DNA from: Mesocentrotus franciscanus
Lineage: Eukaryota > Echinodermata > Echinoidea > Camarodonta > Strongylocentrotidae
DNA: 64,000 nucleotides
Reading direction: 5' to 3'
Assembly: GCA_037976565.1 (NCBI GenBank)
Contig: CP137673.1
Coordinates: forward strand, 5,930,935-5,994,934
Part shown: positions 34,489 to 45,592 of the stretch, piece by piece
Position numbering within the stretch: the first letter of the stretch is position 1
Layout of the letters: each line of letters opens with the position of its first letter
Made by a program: the position numbers and the translations under genes
The notes under the pieces: model-generated
Databases searched by the model: none
What the model was told of the DNA's origin: nothing
What the model saw: the letters and a program-made list of their open reading frames with translations, nothing else

Positions 34489-35149
34489 GTAAGTGTTTGT
34501 TTTTATTTACATTGAGGAGGTAATCGGAATGGATGGAAATTAAAATTAAATTGTTTGCGATCGGGTAGCGATATTTTCCCCGAAGCCTCGGCGTGAAAGA
34601 TAATGAAGATACGGAGTTTCTCTGCTTTACTCTGCCTGCCGGGCCCGGTCAGGGTTATAAATCCGTAATGTGATATTTGGTTTGTGAGAGATTTATATTT
34701 TGTTTGAATAGACTACTCTTTAAATATTGTAGCCTGCTTATAATTACAACAAGGGGATCTCCATGATTATATGAATAATGGTTCTGTTCTTGTGAATGAT
34801 GATCGAAGTACAACATCTGAAAGAGTTACAAGAAAGAATTAACATATTGGAAAGAATAATGTCTGAAGAAAGTTTTATCAATTCTTCTTTTTCATTGAGT
34901 TGAAGGGCTGTACTGATCAATGTGTAATGAGGAAAAGATAACTATAATCCCTCAACCTGAATGCAAAGTAGCAAATCACTCTTAGTTATATATACACTAA
35001 TAATGTTTGGATAGAAAACTTGCAAAGTCTTTATTATAGGTCATTTTTTCTTTTAGATGTAACATTTTAAAGAACATAAAAGAAGTTTACTTGTACATTG
35101 TAATTGTTGGCTCACTGGAGAGTAATAGAATTGAACCAAAAGCAAAAGT

Positions 35150-35490
35150 TTGATCTTTTGTTTAAAGCTTGAATTGAAGTGAAGACCTCTGAAACATTTA
35201 CTAGATTCCTTAAAAATTACCTAAAAACATATCTACTGTGTTGGTTCCTGCTCACCAACATTAACCTAATTGTTCTTTTTTTCTGTCATACTTTAAATTA
35301 TTATGTTATTTTTGCCATTTGTTATATTTGATGCTTTTTCTTTTTGTGTATAGATAGATCTCTATTTGGTCAACTCCATCTCTTGTAATTTGCAATTAAT
35401 GTTTATGTTTTCATAAGTGCTTTGTATCTGCATTATCTGCTTTATGAAAAGGTGCTATAACAGTGTTTTGTGTTACTATTAACATGAATG
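35150..35490 (+). mobile_element. Decayed non-LTR retrotransposon tail
   Basis: Sequence translatable as TFTRFLKNYLKTYL (about 35197-35240) resembles the LHTFKKHLKTYLF end of L2/CR1-like ORF2, followed by AAAGGTGCTATAACAG, a decayed form of the usual 3' tail. Confidence 0.5.
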
Positions 35491-35599
35491 TTACTTAACT
35501 GATACTGCCAATGCTTAAACAGAAATCCAACCTTGATAGCAAATTACATGTATTCTGTTAGTCTGTAGTATAGGAAAGCAGAAAAGTCAGAGAATCGAG

Positions 35600-36070
35600 A
35601 AGTAGACTGGTGGAAATTTGAATGAGATCGGATACAAAAATGAGAAAGTTATGAATGTTTAAAAGTTGTAATAACTACAGATATTGGCTCTTTAAATTGG
35701 CTGAATTGGGAATGTCTCTGTAATGTAGTGGCAGATTACTTTCCCATTTGTTCCAACATACAAAACGACTAAAATTGAAATTTTCAAAAATGTATATGAA
35801 TCTTTTAAAGGACCTACAATTATATGCTATCCATAATATATTGTGAGTATCGCCCCAAGGGAGAAGGCACTTACGAGAAAAACAGATATTAATGATATTT
35901 TGTACATGACAAAGGGAGAGTTATCAACGACTACGTTAGTCACAATCCACTGATAAAACTGCCAATTTCAGATTCGCATAGACTTAGTGATCTCATACTT
36001 CAAACATTAATAAATTTCTTTTTTTTCTGCTTTCATACAAATGAACTTATTACAGGGGTTTGATTGCCTT
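35600..36070. mobile_element. TTAA-type dispersed element, copy 3
   Basis: Collinear with 14043-14645 over most of its length (ATTGGCTGAATTGGGAATG, AGGGAGAAGGCACTTACGAG, GATCTCATACTTCAAACATT). Both termini are decayed. Confidence 0.75.
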
Positions 36071-37245
36071 GTAAGGACAGATGACACAGATCTAACTTGT
36101 AGTAGGGGAAAATTGTGTAAATTTCCCTTTTCAGAGAGATAAAATTCCTGCGGTCTTCATGTCGCTGTAAATGCCAAAAGAAAAGGAAAAGTGCTGGTTC
36201 TTTTTCTCACATGCATCTGTTTCAGCTGCTGCATCAAATTAAAATATGTAAAAGAAATATTGGAATGAAAAACATGGAAATGGTAGCAATCCAAGCTATT
36301 TTTATCTTGAGCCATTTCTTCCAGTCTTACCAGAACACAATTACCTTGTTTGCATCCTCTTTTTTAAAGCTTAGTACAGTATGCATGAACGGAATTCATT
36401 TTTAAATATATTAAAGTGAATGCCTCTATTCTTTGATATTATGCAAAATGCTTCGTAGAAAGTTGTCCTTTTGTTTACATTCAAACAAGGCACTGTGTAT
36501 GACAGGCACTAATTTTCTTTATTTGGTTTTAATACAACTAAGTCAATAATTAACCAAAGTAACCACCAATTCAACCATGTTATATGCTAGCCAAAAATCT
36601 CTCTGATTTTACCATCCATATGAAAAGAATAATGGCCAGTGTTGGGTTAAACTATTATGTTTTCTTCATCTGCCATGTTTTTCATGTCTGTTGGGAAAGA
36701 GAAAGGATAATGAAATGTGCAGGATCTACCCTCAACTATAAAGAAAGTTGATGTGATTGTGTAATAGTTGGCCAAAAATCATGACCCTAATCCTGAATTT
36801 TAATGACTCTACAAATACATGTTTGGTTTAATTGACCTGTACAGAAATGATCTTAATAAATGGTATTTGCATGTACAAAGATAAGACAGTGGGGATTGGT
36901 CTGTCCTCTTACGATACACAATCATGATTGTGCCCTACATGTGTATATATAATATATATATATATTTTTTTTGGGGGGGGGGTATTTTTTCAAACCTTTA
37001 CCATTATCTTTCTTTTATATTCTGCATCCACTCTGAAAGCAATGTGTTGGAACAAAGATGTCTGCACTATGTCATTTACATTACCGATTCAGCCAATTTG
37101 AAATTCCCATACGTATAGTACAAAAAGTAAGTAACTTTGTGACTTTTTGTCAGATTTCGCTCAAACTGTCACCATTCTGCTACTCAGATTTTTTTTCTCT
37201 TTCTTTTAGAGTAGTTTGCTAGGTATTATTTCCCATAACACTTAA

Positions 37246-37773
37246 AGATACTATGTCCCTTTTGCAGCCAACATCAAATTCTGTAAAACTTTGCAGGAAT
37301 TATGAATATGTCATGTATGTCCTATCTGTGAAATTTAAACGTTAGCAGTGTACTAATATTCAAATTATGCAAGGAAACCCGTTTACTTGCTAGACTTCAC
37401 TGTCAGACACTATTGAGTGACTGACTGGCTCTTTTCTTCTTTGGTAAGAACATACATAAAATGAGCTGTAAAGGGTACATGAGCATTTGTCTACATCAAT
37501 AACCCATTCTTGTAATGGCCAAAATTAAACTGATTGAATGTTTGCGCAGCACAAAACGTACGACCATTCGGTACACTGGTCTGAAAATCAGACTATTACT
37601 TACTGACTTGATAGCACTTAAGTCGATTCGACAACTAATAGTCGTTTTTTCCCACTTAAAGACATTTTCAAGCCCCCCTTTTTTTAGGGAAGTTCTAAAT
37701 TAGTATTATCTTTCAAATGCTGTTGGAATTTAACCTTTTCATTTTTGGGGCCTGCACATGGGACATAGTACCT
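37246..37773. mobile_element. TTAA-flanked MITE, copy 1
   Basis: Ends AGATACTATGTCCC and GGACATAGTACCT are inverted, each bounded by TTAA (37242-37245 and 37774-37777). A second, very similar copy lies in the same intron at 38684-39215. TTAA duplication is the hallmark of piggyBac-type insertion. It is non-coding. Confidence 0.85.
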
Positions 37774-38328
37774 TTAAGTGAGAAGTTGAAATAAAAACAA
37801 ACAAACAAAAAACATCAGTGGGCACATAGTGGTCAGATCTTTTTTAGACATGTGCCCTGGTCAAACTTACTCTTACTTTTCAGTACTTGAGCATGTCGAA
37901 ATATTCCTAAGTGTAATTTGGTACCTGTATGTTTGACTATTCAACTCAAGGCATTTCCTTATATTAAGGAGGGTACCTGGTACCAGCTCCTTTTGTACCG
38001 ACAGTATTCTACAATCTGTACTTTGAACACCCTTGTTATACATATTATTCATGTACAATTTGTAAGCTTCTATAAAGCAACAGCCTATAAACTATTTATG
38101 TCTTTAGGAAGGAAACAAATTATCCTTTAAGATCAAGCTCTTAAAGGAAGTTAAGATGTTATTTGGCACACTTACAAGTATATATTTTGACGAATGTAAG
38201 CAAATAAGCTACATATGGGTTATTTACAATCCAGAAATATGACTTCCATAAAATTATCAATCAGTTTTTGAAATTAGCTTTTTACAAAGTCATATACTGT
38301 TGTGTATATTGCAGGATTAGTAGGTGAT

Positions 38329-38370
38329 GTAATTTGTTGGCTGCCAGCAAGACGGCTGCCAACAAATTAC
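38329..38370. repeat. Short hairpin
   Basis: GTAATTTGTTGG and CCAACAAATTAC form a 12-bp perfect stem around an 18-nt loop. Confidence 0.7.
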
Positions 38371-38683
38371 CCTGATGTGCCAATTCATAATCATAAATCG
38401 AATTTAAAATGCTGAACATCATATGGCATATATATATATATATATATAAATAATTATAAATGCACAATGTACATGTGTTTATTTACTCCTGGCAAAATCA
38501 TCATCATACAGATTTCCAAAATTTCATTTGCTTTTCATTTTTGTTTTTCTGAAAAATGTCTCTAACTATATACTGACTCGAGTATGGTTTTATACCATGA
38601 GGGGGAGATAAAGCCTACTGCATGACATAAGTAAATGAATATATAGATATGGAAGTGAGAGAATCTATTTGTCAACAGGTTAA

Positions 38684-39215
38684 AGATACTATGTCCCTTT
38701 TGCAGCCAACATCAAATTCTGTAGAACTTTGCAGGAATTATGAATATGTCATGTACAGTATATCCTATCTGTGAAATTTAAACATTAGCAGTGCCCTAGT
38801 ATTCAAATTATGCAAGGAAAACCGTTTACTTGCTAGACTTCACTGTCAGACACTATTGAGTGACTGACTGGCTCTTTTCATCTTTGGTAATAACATACAT
38901 AAAATGAGCTGTAAAGGGTACATGAGCATTTGTCTACATCAATAACCCACTTCTTGTAATGGCCAAAATTAAACTGATTGAATCTTTGCGCAGCAAAACG
39001 GTACGACCATTCGTTACAATGGTCTGAAAAATCAGACTATTACTTACTGGCTCTATAGCTCCTAAGTCGATTCGACAACTAATAGTCGTTATTTTCCCAC
39101 TCAAAGACATTTTCAAGCCCCCTTTTTAGGGAAGTTCTAAATTAGTATTGTCTTTCAAATGCCGTTGGAATTTAACCTTTTCATTTTTTTGGCCTGCAAA
39201 TTGGACATAGTACCT
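38684..39215. mobile_element. TTAA-flanked MITE, copy 2
   Basis: Same termini and length (532 bp) as copy 1, in the same orientation, bounded by TTAA at 38680-38683 and 39216-39219. It ends 85 bp before the exon that carries the SLC26A11 start codon. Confidence 0.85.
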
Positions 39216-39300
39216 TTAAGCAAAGAGGCTTTCCTTTAAATTATCGACCAACAGAAAATTGCAGTCAATTTAATTGTATTCTTGAAATGTTTCTGTTTAG

Positions 39301-39330
39301 ATGATTTCACCAAGAAGTAAGAACTTCTGA
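39301..39330 (+). promoter_or_regulatory. uORF at the 5' edge of the SLC26A11 start exon
   Basis: ATG ATT TCA ... TTC TGA, nine codons, begins with the first base after the acceptor (tttctgtttag) and ends 34 nt before the main ATG. It would be present only in transcripts spliced at this acceptor. Confidence 0.5.
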
Positions 39331-39364
39331 TAACCCCCTACACAACTCTCAAACGCCGTTCACC

Positions 39365-39592
39365 ATGAGCTCCTCGAGTCGTCAGAGAAAGGAGGTGGCA
39401 AGGAGATTGAAATCCAAGGTCAAGGACTACTGCTCCAAGGAAAAATGGAAGGAACGCTTCCCCATTTCCATGTGGCTGCCAAAGTACCGCATCTACAAAG
39501 GAGTAAATGATATGATCGCTGGACTGACGGTGGGTCTTACCGTGCTTCCTCAAGGGCTGGCCTATGCTGGTATCGCCAAGCTTCCATCCGAG
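39365..39592 (+). CDS. SLC26A11: SLC26A11 coding exon 1
   Basis: Residues 1-76: basic N-terminus, WLPKYRIYKGVNDMIAG and the first membrane segment with LPQGLAYAGIA. Context caccATGA. Donor TCCGAG/gtaacc. Degraded copies of its 3' end occur in the following intron. Confidence 0.93.
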
Positions 39593-42500
39593 GTAACCTT
39601 TTTAAAAATAAATATAAACCCCTATCCAACTATACAGACTCATCCTGAAGACAATAGGTCTATCAAAACAGCTAATTGTATCAAGATAGAGCATGAGTGG
39701 GCCAACTAATCCTGTCAAAAAGAATACATTGTGTAACTGCAAACCTTGCTCACCATGGAAGCATTCAAAGATGACAGAGGTAAGTCAGTGTCGCCTCCAT
39801 TGCTGGATCAAAGCCAGTAAATATTGTAATCTCTTTCGGGTTGCACTGGACTTCCTGAAAGTCTATGCATATTACAAGGCTTCCCTCTGGGACAAGTCAG
39901 TGTCACTGCCACTGTTGAAGAACAGTCAATGATGTAATCTCTAAGTGAACTGTGGGTCATCTCACTGTACTTTCTCTAGGACTGGTCTATAATGGTATGG
40001 CATCGCTTTCCTCGGGTAAGTCTCCGTCCCCTCCTATGTCGAAGGCCAGTCAATTATGTAATTGCTTGGTAACCAATGGATCTAACTGTAGTATCTTCAG
40101 GTCTGGTTCTATGGTGATATGGCAAGGCTTTGCTGAGAAGTGACTTGTGAGTCAGTGTCAACTCCATAATGTTAATGGCCAGTCACGTCATAGTCAGTGT
40201 AACTGATCCTCCTCAAGAACTGGTCTATAGTCATTACACAAAGTCCCTTTCTGAGGTAATTCAATGCCACAATATGATGTTTAACAGTGTATTGCTGGTA
40301 CATTGATTTGAATATTTGTTTGTCATCCATTTTCTGGCTAGAAATCTGTACATGTAGCTAGATATATGTTTTCCATTGTTAATATACAATTTTAATTAGA
40401 CATTATACAGGATTTGTGAAAAGGGGAGGATAACTGACTCCCAGAAATTATGATTATAAGTATCAATACATTGGTCTTGAATAAGATATATTGTAATTGA
40501 AGGTTTGACTAATTCAGACATATATGTATTCTTCTGTTTTGACCCCATAGTATGGACTCTATGCAGCCATTATGGGTGGGTTCATGTATGCTCTCTTTGG
40601 AATGTCCAAAGATATCTCTGTTGGCCCCACAGCCATCATGTCCCTCCTTGTGGCACAGTATGGAACACCCCTCCCAGGAGACGAAGAATTGAACGATCCA
40701 ACCTATGCCATACTGTTGGCGTTCTGCTGTGGAATCGTCCAACTCGTCTTTGGGATCCTACATCTAGGTGAGTTCTGAGGGACTTCAACAATGGTTAAAA
40801 ATAATTTTTATCCTTTGAATTTTTTCAATTATATTTCAGGAGGGCATTAACTCTGTGTAAACTGAGAAGAGTTGGGGCACCAAATGAATGATCATTATAA
40901 TTGAATGAAAACTTGACATTATGTTCAGAATTTACAGCTCATATCAAACTGAGATTTACACATGGATTTGGAGGGTTTCAATTTATTTTGAGAAAGTTTT
41001 TTTGGTATAACCCTAATCAAATGATGTATAAAACATTATTTGATTTTCAAAAGAACATTTCATTTTGTGACAAATCAAGGCCAGAAAATCTCGGTTTATA
41101 ACTGATCAAGTTGGAATACATTGAAGTGTTATTGCAATCACACCTCTCATTCTTTATGACATTTTGCTAACAGTGCCATGAATGATTCACAACTCACAGG
41201 ATTGCGAAAGGCATTTATTTATTGATTAATTGATTTAGTGAAGTATTCATTTGTTTTATTTAAACAGGATAACTCTCTCGGTATCAAAACTTTTATTCTG
41301 AGAGGCCCTGTAGAAATTATAGGTTAAAAATACAGAGGAAATTGAAAAAAAATTAAATACATACATATCATATCATGGATTATTTGTTTTTGTTTTTGTT
41401 TTTATACACCATGATAAAAACGAAAGCAAAATAGATATACATGTATGACCAGCTTATACAATATGATATACATCCTTACAAATCGATTAACAGATAATTA
41501 AATTGGGAAAGCTGAAATACTCGTTTGGTCTATTCTGGAATTATAGCTGTATCGTGTTGTTAGGACCTTCTCCATCTTTCACTGATTATGGCCAATAACT
41601 TAACTAGGGCTGGGGAAAATGTTCATGTTTTGAATGGGCGGAAAGTTCATTTTAACACCATAAATTATTCCTTAATATTGAATGTCGCCATAAATAACCT
41701 ATTGCCCTTGAATGCTATAATTGGTCAATGAGATATATGCAAAGCATGAACCTTATTTTGATACAATGATGCGGGTCATACACAATCGTGTGAGACATTA
41801 AGCTAATGGCATTTTTATTACATTTTGCAGAACAATGAAACCCTTGATCGAAGTACATTCTCAACATGAATCTGTGTTTGGAGAGATGTGCTTTGGGTTT
41901 TTTTCTGATCAAATTGGCCCGAATTCACAAAGGAGGTTTAAGTTTAAACCATGGTTTAAACCCTCATTTACATAACCCATGGTTTAAAATAAGCGCAAAA
42001 TAAGCGCGACACAAGTCAGAGGTCCAATATTAGACGCGCGCAAGGCAAGATACGCTTAATTTGCGCTTATTTTAAACCATGGGTTATGTAAATGAGGGTT
42101 TAAACCATGGGTTAAATGTAAACCTCCTTTGTGAATTCGGGCCATTAAGTCCATGTAGTAACCCATTCACACAAAGGAAACTAAAAACGAGACTGACAAT
42201 AGACTGAACAAAAAACATTGCATCGCCATGAATGGTAATGAATAGGTCAGTTTGGAATCTTTACAGTTATGAGTCGGTATTAAAACATGTTATAATCAAA
42301 TTTGATTTTATGAGATGTGTTCCAGGTTTTGTTCCTTGGCATTCATCAATTGGAAACTGAAACGTTCCCTTTTACATTTTGTCTTGAGCTCATGTTTGAA
42401 TAATCATTTAAATATTGCTTAATTAAAATTTCTTTAGTCAATATTTTCTGTTGCTGTAGACCTATTGTGTATATATATATCATATTAGGATCTACCCCAA

Positions 42501-44899
42501 ATCACACTGGCTGTACCTTCTTAAAATCATATAGAATACTACAAATACAATCACATTTTGAGATGCATACTTTCATATTTTCTTTATCAATTTTGTTGCT
42601 TCTGCAGGTTTTATAGCCAACTATATATCTGCGGTGGTAATATCAGGCTTCACCTCTGCATCAGCTATCACCATAGCGATGAGTCAAGTGAAAACCATTC
42701 TGGGCATCAAATTCCCAGCGGAGACGTTTTTCCATGACCTCATCGAAACATTCAGGCATATCAATGAAACAAGGTAGTGCAATTCAGCACCTTTGACCTC
42801 TTCAAAAACATGCTGCAGCAATGTGAAAGCCATTTTAAATACGTGAACAGCAAGTGGGAATGAGTAAAAGTAACTGGGTGGGTCAAAGGTCACTTAGCAT
42901 ACTACTGGACTTATCTTTGTGTTTTATACAGAAAAGTGGATTGTACACTTCGATCGCTAAGCGAAATGTAGTGTCATGAAAAGAAAAAAGCAAATGGCAT
43001 AATAGTTAGTTATATTGGTTACTTAAAAGTTCTTTTTTTGAAATATGTGAATGATAGTTTATGTTACATTAAATCTTAATATCAAGGTAGTGTTATTCTG
43101 CTCTAATAAAATTGTAATTTTCAACAATAATGCATTTTTGTGTTCCAGGGGCCCGTTTCATAAAACTTGTTATCTATAACAACTGCTAAATTTTTATGAC
43201 AAATTTGCTCTCAGCCAATCAGATACCATGACTTCAGTAGCTTATAACAGTAGCTTGTAACTTGTTATTGATATCAAGTTTTATGAAACAGGGCCCAGAC
43301 CTGTCTTTTTGTGCCTCTACATTTCGCTATGCTACCTGATGTAATTTTAAATTGTTGAGGAAGTTTTTGTGAGGCGTTATATCACCTCATTTCCCTTTTT
43401 CCCACTCTTACATTTTATATGTGTTTTCATGGTGCAGTATTTTCCTTCCTTTTATTTCCTGCTATGTTTATTTTTTATCACTTTTGTTGATATTTACCAT
43501 CATTATTTTCACTCTTTTTGTTCATTTGTAATGTCAAATTGTATTTTTATCCTGTTTGTTGATCATTCTTCTTTCCATTTGTAATATACTTTCATGTCTG
43601 TCTATGTTAGTTTTGTCGGCTTGCCATTGATAGGTTATTGTCTTTCTCTTTCCTATTCCTCATATTCTGTTTTGTTTTGTTCATCAATCCAATTTTTTGA
43701 TATTGACCTTTTTGAACGAAGGAAAAATGTTCATATGATAAGCGTACTTTTGCCAATGCAAAGGTAGATATTACAAATGAGGGAGAGAAATTAGTGTATA
43801 AGTTTGATATTGAAATCTCTCTTGTACGTTATTTACGTTCTACCTGCAGTGGCACATTCATCAATGTTAACAGAAATGTCTATTTAAAGGAAGCTGATAA
43901 GGTCATCTAATCTTGTATTAAAATTAATTTTGGTAAAACCCCCTTGAGTCTCCCTGCAGTCTTTTACACTATTGTGAAGAGTGTATCACATTTATATTTC
44001 TCATAATAAACTCTTTATGTACATATCAAATATTATCCAAAGCGTTACTGCCGCTGGCCTGGCAAGTTAGCAAATGCAAACAGATAGACAGCTCTAATTG
44101 TTGGTTATCTTTATCAGGTAATTAAGAGCAAATCACAGTGTAAAGCTCAAACACCATCTGTAACAAGTAAAAGTCAATATTTGCATGGGTATAGTTAGGC
44201 TGTAAGGAATACTAGACTGGACTGTGATAACAAAATATTGCTTCCTTTTTGCATAATTATGTTAAAGGTAAAGTTTGTGCTAAAGAAATTTCACATTATC
44301 AAATTGCATCAAATTTTGTTAGGAGAATTTGTTTTTAAAATATATAAAAGTATATATATTTGGAAAAACCTAATATTTAATCTCTTGTGGAAATTTGAAA
44401 TATGTATTTAAAGCATTTAATAACATCTATTCTTTAATTCACCTCACATTTATATCATAATAGGGTTGTTAAAAAATCACAATTCAAATCATAGCTTTAG
44501 ATCAAATAAAAGAAATGAGAACACGCTATTCTATATATATTTTTTTATGGGGTGAACTCTGTCCTAAATTATTGAATGATCAAAGGTCAATACTAGAAAA
44601 TACCATTAAAGTTGATGATAACTGAGCCGATTATATTTGATCTATGATAATTGCCTCCAGTGATTATCAGATATCATTCACATATTCCCTAATGTGATTT
44701 GTTTTATTGACCTTGTAAATATTCATACAGCATTTGTTTGATTTACTAGAAAAGGTGGGAGTGTCTCTAACAATGTAAGGCATAGGCTATAGGATGTACA
44801 TGTAGTCTAGCTTGATAGCCAAAGGTGCATGCATATATTTGGACTAGAAAATGACATGCGTTATGCAGTTTGTAATTTGTAGTAGTAGTAGTAGTAGTG

Positions 44900-44935
<36 letters not shown>

Positions 44936-44956
44936 AGTAGTAGTAGAAGTAATTAG

Positions 44957-45043
<87 letters not shown>

Positions 45044-45044
45044 A

Positions 45045-45091
<47 letters not shown>

Positions 45092-45096
45092 ATTAG

Positions 45097-45139
<43 letters not shown>

Positions 45140-45362
45140 AAGTAATTAGGTAGTAGTAGTAGTAGTAGTAGTAGTAGTATCAGTAGTGTGTCTCCTTTCT
45201 AACAATGTAGGGCACAAGATGTACATGTATGTTAATAGTTAACACATAAACAAAACCAGACAAAGTCTCATTGGTTCATAACTAGTTGTAGTCTAGTTTG
45301 ATTTGCCAAGAGTACATATAATTATATCGGGACTGAAAATTGACATGCAATATGTTTACCAT

Positions 45363-45428
<66 letters not shown>

Positions 45429-45547
45429 AAGAAGAAGTAGTATTAGTGGTAGTAGTAGTAGTAGTAGTAGCAGCAGCAGTAGGAGTAGTAGTAGTAGTAA
45501 TAGTAATAGTAGTAATATTAGTAGTAGAAGTAATAGTAGTAGTTGTG

Positions 45548-45592
<45 letters not shown>

